Both the position numbers and the translations under genes were made by a program. Below, in pieces: positions 10,696 through 20,500 of a stretch of DNA of 64,000 nt (positions within the stretch are counted from its first letter, which is position 1; each line of letters begins with the position of its first letter). Below the pieces are notes generated by a model that made no database searches, was not told the DNA's origin, and saw only the letters and a list, made by a program, of their open reading frames with translations. Origin of the DNA: Pachyseris speciosa (lineage: Eukaryota > Cnidaria > Anthozoa > Scleractinia > Pachyseridae); the NCBI GenBank assembly GCA_016490735.1, contig JAEMWC010000245.1:337501-401500 (forward strand). The letters run 5' to 3'.

Positions 10696-11253
10696 TTACC
10701 TAGAAATGCTCTTTGAAATTCCTGGAGTTCTTACAGCATCCTCTACAAGAATTAAGAACTCTCTTTGTGTTTCCTTTGCTCCACCCCCTTCACCAAGAAT
10801 GCTACTATGGGTATTAACCTGGGCCCCAAGAATGCAGTACACAAAGGCTTCTATTGACTGGTTCAGTCTACCAAGCCCCGCTTTTGTTAGATGGTGTGCT
10901 GTGTTTGGAGTAAAATATTCAAACTGCTTTTCGGCGCCAAGAATGTTTTTTATGTAGTGAATCGTGTTTGAGTCATTGGCACTGCTTTCATCGCTGAAAC
11001 GTTGGTTCGATGGATTTGAAAGAGGGCCCATTGGGTAGTGCCAACCTTTTTGCACATAATCCCCCTCCCCTTCATAATTAATGAAAAGATAACCCATTCC
11101 ACTGTTCTGACCTTTTCTGAACCTAAAGTCTGTACTGGGGTCAACACTAAACTCGGCGCAAATTCTTTTGTAAGAAGGGACATCATATTTACATACATAA
11201 TTACCGTCGTCGGGGAGTGAGCTCACGCTTTGTATACCACCCATTTCCCACAA
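10696..11253 (-). CDS. Unrecognised Polinton protein, 185 residues
   Basis: An open minus-strand frame of 185 codons (MWEMGGIQSVSSLPDDGNY to SKSISR) with balanced composition and no membrane segment. It looks genuinely coding: it is one of the few unbroken frames in the element, and lies in line with other minus-strand Polinton genes. Notable patterns are GYLFINYEGEGDYVQKGWHY and a helical C-terminal half with TREFLILVEDAV-like character. The true N-terminus may lie further right (up to 11401), with a frameshift between. I cannot assign a function; it does not show the Cys-His pattern of the Polinton maturation protease. Confidence 0.5.
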   Translation of the reverse strand: MWEMGGIQSVSSLPDDGNYVCKYDVPSYKRICAEFSVDPSTDFRFRKGQNSGMGYLFINYEGEGDYVQKGWHYPMGPLSNPSNQRFSDESSANDSNTIHYIKNILGAEKQFEYFTPNTAHHLTKAGLGRLNQSIEAFVYCILGAQVNTHSSILGEGGGAKETQREFLILVEDAVRTPGISKSISR

Positions 11254-11405
11254 AATTCATCTTATTGTGAAATAAACATGAAACAAGTAAAGTGATGTAA
11301 TCTATTTGTTTCCACGCAAAACAGAGCCTGTCAAAATTTCTCTTGAAATGCCGCAACCCGTTGTTGTACACCAAACGGCAAAATTTAGTTGTTGCGGCCA
11401 AAATG

Positions 11406-11950
11406 TCATGTCTGGCCCTTTATCCATTTTCTTGTGGGTTTAGATGTTTTGAATATTATTTGACTATTTTGAAAGATTTTTCTGAACTGAAGTGTGAAAA
11501 ACTCTGTTGGTGAAACGTAAATATTCTGTTGATCATCCAAAATTTTACCAATATCTGTTTCAATCAATGGCTGGAACACTTTTCCTTTTTTTTTGACGGG
11601 AGCGAAATCAACTGTTAGTTCAGGTGGAAAACCAGGACTTTCTGTCTGAATGAAAATGCTTTTTAGATAATCTGGCCCAGCTTTGAAATAAATTTCAGCT
11701 GTTGCCTTATGGTTATCAGTAAAGTCAGTTTGTGCGACAAATTCACTCTTGTCGGTGTTCGGGAATTTCACGAGAAAAGAGGCCCAAGCCTTGTCTTTTG
11801 CATTTTTAGAAATTTGGCGGGCCCATCTTATGAAAGGGGTGATATTTTCAATTGAATGTTAATGTGCGCTTAAATAAATGGTTGTGATCACCATTTCCAC
11901 AACTGAAAACCCCTGCACCATCTTTTTCGACAAGCCAGTTCCGAAAGCCG
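11406..11950 (-). pseudogene. Polinton protein truncated by the DIRS insertion (unrecognised)
   Basis: Reading leftward from the DIRS boundary, the frame passes GLSKKMVQGFSVVEMVIT, a stop near 11862, then SIENITPFIRWARQISKNAK and a 121-codon open stretch rich in beta-type residues (AEIYFKAGPDYLKSIFIQTE, PELTVDFAPVKKKGKVFQPL). The 5-prime end is cut at 11950 by the DIRS element, so any start codon is lost or lies beyond the insertion. I do not recognise the family. The beta-rich character would suit a minor structural protein, but that is a guess. Confidence 0.45.
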
Positions 11951-12130
11951 ATTCTATAGCATGTTGCACCCAGAATTCACTAATTGGTCTTGGCCCTAAA
12001 TATAAATAACTACCAAAGTCGTGGAAAGCAAACTTATGTAACGCAAAGAAATTTCCCAAAAGGATATCCATACCATATATGGTACAAGCAATCCATAAGT
12101 CCAAGCATCTGAAATAAGATGGCGGCCATT
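11951..12130. repeat. DIRS left inverted terminal repeat
   Basis: It matches the reverse complement of about 18094-18275, for example TTGGTCTTGGCCCTAAATAT and CCATACCATATATGGTAC. The right repeat carries about 40 extra outer bases that the left one lacks; these are represented in the internal complementary region. Confidence 0.88.
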
Positions 12131-12188
12131 TTCACTTTGCGCACGAAGAAACTTGGTTTGCAATCTTCTCGAGGTTTCTTTAACGGTT

Positions 12189-13237
12189 ATGGAGGATGAG
12201 AATTTATCTCACCATGAGTCTACGGGCTCGAAAAATGGTGACAAGATGCCTGCATCCCCAAGGGGATCATTGAATGGCGATTCTACGCTGGAGGAGGGCG
12301 AACTTATCGGCTCCTCTCAGGATCAGTTGGCCTTGCAAGACACCCGTTTGTCTTTGAGCGGCTTCCAGTCCAGTCCAAACCATCAGCTCACCGGCCAAAA
12401 GAGATCCTACCCAGCTAGTCAGCTTAGTGTTCTAGCACCAAGCTGCGTTTCTTTCAGTGATACGGAACAACCTGCGAAAAGGTTGCTAAGACTTCAGGTA
12501 ATTCTAACGATCCCTTTGCCTTAGCCTTGTTGGCGGCGAAAGAGGAAGCAAAGAAACACTCTTCTAAAGTGACAGTGGTTGATGAGATTCCTCCTTCTTC
12601 TGGTTCCACAAATAATCGATATTGTATGTGGAAGATCGACAATGACCTTAAGGAAATCGTTGATATTTATTTCCGTTCGTGTATGGAGGACAAAGCTCAT
12701 AACGAGCTCGTCAAACAATTTCCAAAGCCTGATGCTCCCGCTCTCCACGTGCCAGAGCTGGACAAATGGCTCGTCCTTATTCAAGGTAAACAATCTCTCG
12801 CTAGTCTTCGTTGGGAGCAAGATCTTCAAGTGACCGAGAGAAACTACATGGATGCAGCTGGTCCACTTTGCATCCTTCTCCAACATTTAAAAAAAGACCC
12901 ACAGGCTATACAGATTGATGAAGCCATTAACATCGTTCTCAAGAGCCTTCGCTTGTTGAGGCATGCCGTGGCGACTGTCAACAAACACAGATGTCTGGAT
13001 ATTGTCAAGTCTACACATATTACTGACATCACTGAGCTTGGTAAGCATTCTGATCCTATGCAGAAGTACCTCTTTGGTGAATCTAAAGCCAAGGAACTTA
13101 ACTTTGTTGGTGAATTGGCTGAGAAAGTTTCTAAAGCCATCCAGCCTCATTTTAGAAAAAATGCAACCAAAAAGAAGCCTATCAGAGACAACAGTTCATC
13201 ACACACTCAAGGGCAGACTGTCCACTCTTCTCATTAA
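12189..13237 (+). pseudogene. DIRS gag-like protein (one frameshift)
   Basis: ATG at 12189 starts MEDENLSHHESTGSKNGDKM, a Ser/acidic-rich N-terminal region. A shift near 12500 changes frame to NSNDPFALALLAAKEEAKKH and an open stretch ending at 13237 (TQGQTVHSSH). The second part is helical (YCMWKIDNDLKEIVDIYF, EDKAHNELVKQFPKP), as in DIRS first-frame proteins thought to act as gag. No zinc knuckle is visible. It precedes RT in the expected order, with the recombinase downstream. Confidence 0.65.
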
Positions 13238-14029
13238 GTCTATTCACCTTCTGGACTGCGAGGCAATCAAAGCTTTCACAGAAAAAGGCCTTATAGTAAC
13301 AACCAGCCTTTTCGGAGGGCCGCCTCCCAAGGGAAGCCTTACCTGGGGGGCAGGACCAAAGGCTCACAGTCAGGCAGAAGTCCAACAAACAGTCCTCTCA
13401 AGCCCCCAACAGGAACTACACACAGGAGAAACAGAGGTAAGCTTCCCTCATATTCCTTCACTTTCCCCCCTACCCTTTGTTTGCATCAACCTACAGAACA
13501 TTCCAAGGGCAGGGAGGCTAAAGTATTTCCTCCAGAACTGGAAAAATGTTAACATCAGACCAGTGGACTCTCAACACTGTGAGGGGTTACAGGCTAGAGT
13601 TAACAGGAGTTCCCAGGCAGTCCAGGCTGCCTGCCCAACATTTGTTGAATGCCCGTCAACTAGCCTTAGTAGAGGACGAGATTGTCAGTCTTCTAGACAA
13701 GAATGCCATAAAAAAGTTCCTTATCACAGGGAACGTTTTTACAGCAACCTTTTCCTAGTGGAAAAAAAGGGGGGTGGGCAACGCCTTGTGATAAACTTGT
13801 CCGCACTAAACTTATTTGTGCATCACCATCATTTCAAGATGGAGGACTTGAAGGTGGTTGCAGACATTCTTCGTCCTCTCGACTATATGTGCAAAATCGA
13901 CCTCAAGGACGCATACTTTTCTGTTCCCATCCACCCAATACACCAGAAGCTACTTTGCTTTCAGTTCAAGAATGTAACTTACCAGTTCACATGCCTGCCC
14001 TTCGGTCTCACATCCACACCTCGAGAGTC

Positions 14030-15420
14030 ACTGTACTTCGTACTGCAAAACTATTTTGGAAAGAACTGGTGTTAACTGTATGTGGATTATAAACAATTCG
14101 TTGGACGTAATTCGCACATTGCAGGAAAAACAACTTCCGCTCAATGAGATGAGTACTTGGGACTTTGCTGTTCTTTGCCTTCCACATGCCAAACTTAAAC
14201 ATCAACTTCATGATCTGCTCGAAAGAGTTTTTCACACAAGAGGAAAAAGTTTCATAGCAACCAATAATTTCCACACTTTCTGGGCTAATGATAGGAAGTC
14301 TACGAAATACACTTACTTCTCATGTAGGGAACTGTGCCTCGCTATTGACTTTCTTATCGACAACATCTACGTTCGCTTTGGAAACTCAGTTTTTCGACAA
14401 GTTATTGGAATACCAATGGGCACTAACAGCGCACCTTTGCTAGCTGATCTGTTCCTTCACACCTTTGAGTATGATTTCATGCTTAGAACATTGAAACGAG
14501 ATAAAACCATAGCCGTCCAATTTAGCAACACCTTTCGATACATTGATGATTTATTCAGCGTCAACAATGAGAATTTCGGAAATTACATCAGCGCTATTTA
14601 CCCGTCGGAACTGGAACTAAAGGACACTACCTTGACATCAAATGAAGTTTGTTATCTAGACACAAGAATTAGGAATGGTGATAACAACACTCCTTTTCAT
14701 CTCAGTGTCTACGATAAGAGGGATGACTTCTCATTTCGGATTGTCAATTTTCCTCACATGGACAGCAACATTCCCGCCAATCCGGCCTATGGTGTTTTCA
14801 TATCTCAATTAGTGAGATATGCTAGACTTTGCACATCGAAACTGGATTTTATTGATAGACTTCACCGACTTTCATCACATCTCCTTCACCAAGGCTTCAA
14901 ATCTACGCTGCTTCGTAAATCGTTAACTAAATTCTTGAAACGCCACGGTGCTATCGTTGAGAAGTATGGTGCTACACTACAGGAGATGAGATTAGCAATC
15001 CAGAGATGAGATTATATCCTTTATATTATCCTGACGCCCAAATTTGAGATCCTTGTTGCTTCCATTCATTACATTTTTATGCAAATGTGCGTGCGCAATT
15101 TTCCTAAAGTTGTGCGCGCGCTTGCTTATTTAGTTTACGTGTGCTTAGTTCGTTGTTTGGTTTACGTGTGCATAGTTCGTTATTTAACGTACTCCTATTA
15201 TTTTACGTACTCCTATTATTTTACGTTGTTTTCCTTGCTAATACGTGTTGTCAATAACTGTGCTCACAGTGTGGGTGGCTCCTCCTAAAATGTTCTGCAA
15301 TTGGTATAGGATTTGATGGAGCCGAAACCAATTGTGGAATTGCACACTTTTTAGGTATCCTACTGATGAACAGTTATTACACGCAGATATTTTTAGAAGC
15401 AACAATTGTTTGCGGTCTGT
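14030..15420 (+). mobile_element. Reverse-transcriptase element inserted in the DIRS RT gene
   Basis: DIRS coding sequence breaks off after motif B (about 14025) and resumes about 1.4 kb later, just before motif C (15424). The intervening DNA has its own reading frame and an AT-rich tail. No exact target duplication could be fixed. The 5-prime end of the inserted RT frame is missing, which fits 5-prime truncation during target-primed reverse transcription. The 3-prime part (about 15295-15335) contains a short inverted repeat, CAATTGGT/ACCAATTG. Confidence 0.75.
14056..15009 (+). CDS. Reverse transcriptase fragment, Penelope-like affinity suspected
   Basis: An unbroken frame of 317 codons; similarity to relatives seems to start at WIINNSLDVI. 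Visible motifs are RQVIGIPMGTNSAPLLADLF (palm, before the active site), FRYIDDLFSVNN with the YIDD catalytic loop, and the tail SNIPANPAYGVFISQLVRYA followed by FLKRHGAIVEKYG. This is a widespread animal RT family that I associate with Penelope-like elements lacking a GIY-YIG domain, but I am not certain of the class. The N-terminal fingers are missing, so it is a 5-prime truncated copy. The intact frame implies it is younger than the DIRS and Polinton around it. Confidence 0.75.
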   Translation: MERTGVNCMWIINNSLDVIRTLQEKQLPLNEMSTWDFAVLCLPHAKLKHQLHDLLERVFHTRGKSFIATNNFHTFWANDRKSTKYTYFSCRELCLAIDFLIDNIYVRFGNSVFRQVIGIPMGTNSAPLLADLFLHTFEYDFMLRTLKRDKTIAVQFSNTFRYIDDLFSVNNENFGNYISAIYPSELELKDTTLTSNEVCYLDTRIRNGDNNTPFHLSVYDKRDDFSFRIVNFPHMDSNIPANPAYGVFISQLVRYARLCTSKLDFIDRLHRLSSHLLHQGFKSTLLRKSLTKFLKRHGAIVEKYGATLQEMRLAIQR

Positions 15421-16573
15421 CACCTTTGAATTGAAGCCCTTGGTTGCTTACGTCAGGAGATTGGGTATAAGGCTATGCATTTACATAGACGACATGTTAA
15501 TCTTGAATTCTCACAAGGAGGGAGCTTTAAGAGATGCATCCCTCATGATCCACTTGTTAGAGAATCTGGGCTTTGTTGTGAATATGGAGAAATCTATTCT
15601 GTTCCCTTCACAGGAAGTGGAATTCCTAGGTGTAGTGGTCAGCTCCATACACAAGCTTTTCCCTCCCAGACAACAAAGTCTTGAACCTGCAACACGAATG
15701 CAGAAGGCTTCTACATTCCAGGAGCACCTCACAGTCAGATCTAGCATGTTTAATTGCCAAAATGATTGCAGCAAAGGCAGCTGTATTCCAGGCTCCTCTG
15801 CATTACAGGGCACTGCAACACCAGAAGAACTCTCTAGACCACCAGGGAGTTCCCCTCCATCAGAAGGTAACTCTAGATATAGAGGCTATATTAGATCTCT
15901 AATGGTGGGTAACCAACCTGAACACAGCCAACTCCAGGCAGGTCAAACCCCACCTTCCAGACATACTAATCCAGTCGGATGCCTCGGGCTCTGGCTGGGG
16001 GGCAGTGTGCAATGGGTTGGAGACAAGAGGAACCTGGTCTCTTCAGGAATCCGCACTTCACATAAATTGCCTGGAGCTGCTTGCAGCCACCTATGCAATC
16101 AAGGCCTTTACCAAAACCCTGAGCAATGCCCATGTCCTAATACAAATAGACAACACATCAGCCATAGCTTACATAAACAAAATGGGGGGTGCCAAACAGG
16201 GTGTGTTAGATCAACATGCACGCACCCTCTGGGAATGGTCCCTGGCCAGGAAAATAACCCTTCGAGCAGAACACATTCCAGGTCGTCTGAATGTCATAGC
16301 AGATGCAGAATCTCGGGCGAAGCCAGATGCAGCAGACTGGAAGCTCGATTCAGAAGTGTTCCAGGTTCTGAATCAGAGGTATGGTCCATTTACAATAGAC
16401 CTTTTTGCCAACAGGAACAACTCTCAGCTGGAGAGATTCTACAGTTATCTACCAGGTCCCCTAGCAGAGCAGTTCGATGCTCTAGTTCAGCCTTGGAGGG
16501 AAGAGAATGCTTACGCCTTCCCCCCTTTCAACCTGATCAGCAAATGTCTGAGGAAGACAAGCCTCTAAGTTGC

Positions 16574-17713
16574 AACTCTGCTGATTATTTGCCCAGTGTG
16601 GCCAGCACAGCCTTGGTATCCCCACCTTCTTCGGTTGCTGACAGACAACCCATTATTGCTTCCAACCCACGACGACCTACTACTGGACCCACTGGGGAAC
16701 AGACATTCAATGGTCATAAACAACTCCCTTCCTCTAGCAGGATGGAAAGTCTCAGGGAACACCTCTCTTCAGAGGGCATATCAAAAGAAGCTACAGAGAT
16801 TCTCCTCTCTGCCCAACGCAGATCAACAAATGCTCAGTACAAGTCCTGTTGGGCAAAGTGGTGTTGCTGGAGTAATCAACAACAGGTTGATCCCTTTCGA
16901 CCAGCTGTGAGCGATATGGTTCACTTCCTCACAGACTTGTTTGAGCAAGGTAAACAATACTCTACAATTAATACTTATCGATCAGCTATTAGCTCCACAG
17001 TTCCACCATTGGATGGAACTCCCATGGGTCAACACAAGATTGTATGTAACTTTATGTGGGGGGGTTTTAATAGAAGACCACCTAGACCTCGTTATTCTGG
17101 CACTTGGGAGGTTTCACTGGTTACTAACTTGTTTGAGAAGTGGCCTAATAACAGTAGCTTAGATCTCAAACGTCTCTCGAGAAAGTGTGCTATGTTATTT
17201 GCTCTCACAAGTGCCAAACAACAATCTGATTTACATGCCTTGGATTTGGCATTCATGCAGTTCCTACCAGAGGATGTGGAACTCAGGATTCCAGGTCTGA
17301 CCAAGACCAGAATACCTGGTAAAGATGTTGTCTTCTTTTTTCCTGCCCTTAAAGGCAATGCTCAATTGTGCCCACTGGCCTGTCTCAGGGAATACATTAA
17401 GAAGATAGAGAATCTCCGCAACCGTAGTGGGGATAGTCAACCTTTATTTCTAGCCACTCAGAAACCTTATTCCCCGGTTTCATCAACATCCATAGGTAGA
17501 TGGCTGAAGTTGACTTTACAAGATGCTGGGATTGACACCAATGTTTTTAAAGCTCACTCAACAAGAGGTGCCTCCTCTTCTGCTGCACGCCAGAGTGGTG
17601 TCTCAGTTAAGGATATCTTGACAGCTGCCGACTGGTCCAGAGAAACAACTTTTAATCGCTTCTATTACCGTCCATGTCACTCTACTTCATTTGGCATAGC
17701 AGTCATTTCATAG
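16574..17713 (+). CDS. DIRS tyrosine recombinase
   Basis: The frame is open through to 17713. An N-terminal SAM-like region (TNAQYKSCWAKWCCWSNQQQ, FLTDLFEQGKQYSTINTYRS) is followed by the catalytic domain: LFALTSAKQQSDLHALDL (where the first Arg normally lies; it is not obvious here), HSTRGASSSAA (HxxR box), ADWSRETTFNRFYY (Trp followed by the candidate Tyr nucleophile). This enzyme integrates the circular DNA intermediate. It is the best-preserved DIRS gene. The possible lack of the first catalytic Arg (a Lys-Gln-Gln-Ser context) should be compared with relatives; DIRS recombinases diverge there. Confidence 0.85.
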   Translation, partial: NSADYLPSVASTALVSPPSSVADRQPIIASNPRRPTTGPTGEQTFNGHKQLPSSSRMESLREHLSSEGISKEATEILLSAQRRSTNAQYKSCWAKWCCWSNQQQVDPFRPAVSDMVHFLTDLFEQGKQYSTINTYRSAISSTVPPLDGTPMGQHKIVCNFMWGGFNRRPPRPRYSGTWEVSLVTNLFEKWPNNSSLDLKRLSRKCAMLFALTSAKQQSDLHALDLAFMQFLPEDVELRIPGLTKTRIPGKDVVFFFPALKGNAQLCPLACLREYIKKIENLRNRSGDSQPLFLATQKPYSPVSSTSIGRWLKLTLQDAGIDTNVFKAHSTRGASSSAARQSGVSVKDILTAADWSRETTFNRFYYRPCHSTSFGIAVIS

Positions 17714-17729
17714 GTCAGTTACTTTGAAC

Positions 17730-17847
17730 AAGACCAACTAGTGAATTCTGAGTGCAACATGCTATAGAATTGTAGATTGTGCTAGGCTACACAGTAGCTG
17801 AAGTACAATCAGAATTCTATTATTGTTGCACAAAGAACTCACTAATT
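17730..17847. repeat. DIRS internal complementary region
   Basis: Its first half (AAGACCAACTAGTGAATTCT to the ATGCTATAGAATT part) is the complement of 11951-11998. Its second half (GTGCTAGGCTACACAGTAGC through to CACTAATT) is the complement of about 18245-18310. It reads as the joined ends of the element and is the template proposed for circle formation in DIRS replication. Confidence 0.88.
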
Positions 17848-18093
17848 CCCTCCCTCCCTCCCTGTTTTCATGTCTACTCTGCCAACCATAGTCTGTTTAT
17901 CTCATTTCAGATTGGACTCATTTTGTCTCCCGGTTTCAGGATAGTTCTTTATGTGCCACTGTAGACTGGACCATTTTTTTTCTTATCTACTACTTTTAAA
18001 ATTTATTGCTGCACTGTTTTATTTTGCTCAGTTTGATGTAATAAAGATGCTTCTTGGATTCCTTAGTTTGCTTATTTTGTGGTGGCAAAGCTC

Positions 18094-18315
18094 AATGGCC
18101 GCCGTCTTATTTCGGATGCTTGGACTTATGGGATTGCCTGTACCACATATGGTATGGATATCCTTTTGGGAAATTTCTTTGCGTTACATAAGTTTGCTTT
18201 CTACGACTTTGGTAGTTATTTATATTTAGGGCCAAGACCAATTAGTGAATTCTTCGTGCAACAATAATAGAATTCTGATTGTACTTCAGCTACTGTGTAG
18301 CCTAGCACAATCTAC
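18094..18315. repeat. DIRS right inverted terminal repeat
   Basis: It is the reverse complement of the left repeat over about 180 bp plus a distal extension (GATTGTACTTCAGCTACTGT and CCTAGCACAATCTAC) shared only with the internal complementary region. Polinton DNA resumes at about 18316. Confidence 0.85.
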
Positions 18316-18397
18316 AAGTATGTCCAACTTATTTCCTGCTCGCTTTGCAATTCTTGGCTTGATTTAAAAAAGGCTGGGACAATTTGGTTGATTGGGG

Positions 18398-18644
18398 GAG
18401 CATGGATGGCATAGTGGTGAGAGCACTTGCCTCCCACCAATGTGGCCCGGGTTCGATTCCCGGACTCGACATCATATGTGGGTTGAGTTTGTTGTTGGTT
18501 TTCTTCTCTGCTCCGAGAGGTTTTTCTCCGGGTTCTCTGGTTTTCCCCTCTCCACAAAAACCAACATTTCCAAATTCCAATTTCATCTGCTTGTAAAGCG
18601 CATTTGATCATATACACATGGAAAATGCACTATATAAGTTCTAA

Positions 18645-18684
<40 letters not shown>
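18398..18684 (+). mobile_element. tRNA-derived SINE with (ATT)n tail
   Basis: It begins with a tRNA-like head: an A-box region TGGCATAGTGGTGAGAGCAC and a B box GGTTCGATTCC. A T-rich body with TTTTCTCCGGGTTCTCTGG follows, ending in ACTATATAAGTTCTAA plus an ATT microsatellite. Open frames of 70-101 codons across it are by-products of the SINE sequence. It sits immediately before the preserved part of the penton gene. Confidence 0.85.
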
Positions 18685-18685
<1 letters not shown>

Positions 18686-18686
18686 C

Positions 18687-19163
18687 ATGCCCATAATCAA
18701 GCACAGCCTGCAAAGGGGTTCCCCCCATGGCATTACACTCCCAAAGGTCTGGCAAATTTTTAAACAACTCAACGCCAATGTAACTGCAGAAGCGAATGCC
18801 CCCGCTGCCGTTGTGGTGATTAAAAACCCTGAAAGCGAAAAACTTCAGTTTTCCCCAAATTTTGATGGATTTTCTTGGTGTCTCCTGGCGACTTGAGACG
18901 GATGCATTTATTTCAAAGCTCAACGTTCCAAGTGTCTTCTTTGTGTACTGCGATTTGGTCGACCGGGACCAAAATTTTTTGAATGTGGAAAAAACAAACC
19001 TACTTGCCAAGTTTGACATCATGGGGGAGGCTTTCGAAAAAATAAACTATCAAGCACCTGAACAAGCCTTTCCCGCTGTTTCGACGGGCAAACAGGTGCA
19101 CAGTGTGACTCTATCAAAGATGAAAATGGAGAACTGTTTGATTTTTGCGACAAACTCTTTACT
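18687..19163 (+). pseudogene. Polinton penton-like minor capsid protein, C-terminal part
   Basis: The first open stretch (LNANVTAEANAPAAVVVIKN to FSWCLLAT) is followed by a shift near 18895 to LNVPSVFFVYCDLVDRDQNF, NLLAKFDIMGEAFEKINYQ and VHSVTLSK. A second shift near 19118 reaches DENGELFDFCDKLFTLS and a stop at about 19163. The tail pattern (VYCDLVD...LLAxFDI...F+xxxYQ...SxTLSxxDENGxLFDF) is that of Polinton single-jelly-roll penton proteins. The N-terminal half is absent, probably separated or lost at the DIRS and SINE insertions. Confidence 0.75.
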
Positions 19164-19208
19164 TTGAGTTGATGTTACTTTAAAGAAAAAATTTTAACTA
19201 ATTATATC

Positions 19209-19759
19209 ATGCCGGATGAGGATGTGTTGCCATTTGCCCCTGTGGCATCTGCTCCGCCCGAAAGCGTTACAGAACAGCAGTATATGCAGCTATATCCGAG
19301 TCTTCCCAATGCCAAAACTTTCCGGGTGACTGAGCTCAGCAAAATTGAAATATGGATTTGTGATGAGGCGGAGCACTACAGAGTTGTGCTGAAAAAATAC
19401 AAAAAGGCTCAAAAGACATGCAGCTATGTTGTTGCCGGTCTTGGAGTTGCAACAACAGCTCTGTCTTCTGGAGCTGTCGCCTGACTGGTGTTAACAAACG
19501 GCTTGAAGCAAAAGTTAACAAAGCACAGCAGACTGTGTGCTTTGGCCGTTCCAAAGCATGACACAATAAATACCTTTGTTTCCAAGGCTCTTGATGATAA
19601 TCGGGTTACGGACATGGAGTTTAGACATGAAATGAAATGAAAAGCTATGCCCAAATGAAAGACGCTTTTTCGATGCCACCAGATCTCAACAAAATAAGGG
19701 AAGAGGTTCGCGAGGAATTCAGAAAAAAGCTAGCAGCAACAAGCGCAGCTTTGAACTAA
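19209..19759 (+). pseudogene. Small Polinton membrane protein (frameshifted)
   Basis: ATG at 19209 starts MPDEDVLPFAPVASAPPESV. A helical LKKYKKAQKTCSYVVAGLGV segment leads into a hydrophobic ATTALSSGAVA stretch ending at a stop at 19484. Later frames continue the same type of protein: ALDDNRVTDMEF (near 19590) and PPDLNKIREEVREEFRKKL with a stop at 19757-19759. I recognise this as a recurrent accessory protein of cnidarian Polintons (membrane segment plus basic helical tail) without a known function. Part of the hydrophobic region appears deleted. It lies just downstream of the penton gene on the same strand. Confidence 0.6.
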
Positions 19760-20280
19760 AATTTGAGGGAAAAAAAGTGAGATTTTATCTAAGTCTCATG
19801 AAAAATTTAAATTAAATAAACGGCTGATGTGAATAAATTACATCTTCTGGGACAGAATGATTGCTCTGTTCCATGCTATTGTATGTTTTTTTATTGAGCT
19901 TTCAATGCAAAAAGAGGTCAGACAAACTACCTTTGAATTTGTTGAAGCGATGAAAGATGTGGAAAAAAATAGCAAAGATGGTGGCCACCAAACCTCTTTG
20001 CAGAATTGTTTACATTCCTGAAGGCTAACATTCCTTTGGGCTTGAAAAAAGTTAAGCCTTCAGGAATGTTCATTGAAACAAAAGATGTGGGTTTCGCATA
20101 TGAGCAAAAACAAAGACTTTTTTTAACTCCAAAAAGCTATGATGTAATTTGATGACTCATTCAAAAGGGAAACCCCCTAACAAAGTTCCTGTCACTTATG
20201 CTAATTCCTTTCGGGTGAAAGATCAAACAAAGTTGAATATTTAAGTATATAATTTTTATGTATATATAAACATTGAAAGA
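19760..20280. other. Degenerate Polinton DNA, no intact gene
   Basis: A-rich sequence with scraps of plausible coding (KEVRQTTFEFVEAMKDVEKN near 19905-19970) but stops in every frame. A nearly palindromic pair, ATTCCTGAAGGCTAACATTC against GAATGTTCATTGAA-type sequence with CCTTCAGGAATG, occurs at 20015-20075. No gene can be defended. Confidence 0.45.
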
Positions 20281-20282
20281 TC

Positions 20283-20420
20283 ATGGAGGATCTTTACTGT
20301 GTGAAGGAAAAAAAGAAAACCCCCAATGTTCGGGACACAATAAAATTTAAAATAACAACAAATGGAAGGAAAATTGTAACGGCGAAATGTAAAAGCTGTG
20401 GGATAACAAAAACCAGCTCT
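20283..20420 (+). pseudogene. Small zinc-ribbon-like Polinton protein (DUF5679-like)
   Basis: ATG at 20283 starts MEDLYCVKEKKKTPNVRDTI and runs to AKCKSCGITKTSS. The layout (YCVK near the start, then NGRKI and CKSCG) matches the roughly 45-residue zinc ribbon found in Polintons and some large DNA viruses, which has the form YCVKC...NGR...C.VCG. Here the second Cys of the first pair is Glu, so metal binding would be impaired. The frame runs on past 20420 into sequence that belongs to an opposite-strand frame, so the true stop is probably lost. Confidence 0.55.
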
Positions 20421-20500
20421 CACCAGAATTTCAAAGTCTTCTTCATAGTCTTCTGGGTGAAACCAAGGTGGTTTGATATACAGTGTTTTTGCCCCCATTT

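Larger units (their letters stand above)
13540..16568 (+). pseudogene. DIRS reverse transcriptase and RNase H (split by insertion)
   Basis: It starts with a TVRGYRLELTGVP segment, then fingers (NLFLVEKKGGGQRLVINLSA), motif A (CKIDLKDAYFSVPI) and motif B (CLPFGLTSTPR, ending 14023). An insertion interrupts here. The frame resumes at 15424 with LKPLVAYVRRLGIRL and the catalytic motif C (YIDDMLIL), then FLGVVVSS. After frameshifts the RNase H follows: SDASGSGWGAV, INCLELLAA and QIDNTSAIAYIN (15975-16190). A segment with FTIDLFANRNNSQL and YAFPPFNLIS ends at 16568; this is the position where DIRS elements have a described methyltransferase-like domain. The insertion and frameshifts make it non-functional. 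Confidence 0.88.
11951..18315 (+). mobile_element. DIRS-type tyrosine recombinase retrotransposon inside the Polinton
   Basis: The structure is textbook DIRS. The inverted terminal repeats (11951-12130 and 18094-18315) are joined by an internal complementary region at 17730-17847. Its first half is complementary to the left outer end and its second half to the right outer end, exactly as the junction of a circular intermediate would read. Between them are gag, RT/RNase H and a tyrosine recombinase. No target duplication is visible, as expected for recombinase insertion. The 6,365 bp include an inserted reverse-transcriptase fragment of about 1.4 kb. Confidence 0.9.

Noticed and set aside
15295..15375. 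Hammerhead-like words (TTGATGG, GAAACC, CTGATGA) at the end of the inserted RT element
   Set aside because: The order and spacing do not give a stem II, and the core bases C3 and A9 are wrong; at best a decayed motif.
18312..18617. Open frames of 70-101 codons across 18312-18617
   Set aside because: They come from the tRNA-derived SINE; the peptides are translations of the A and B boxes.
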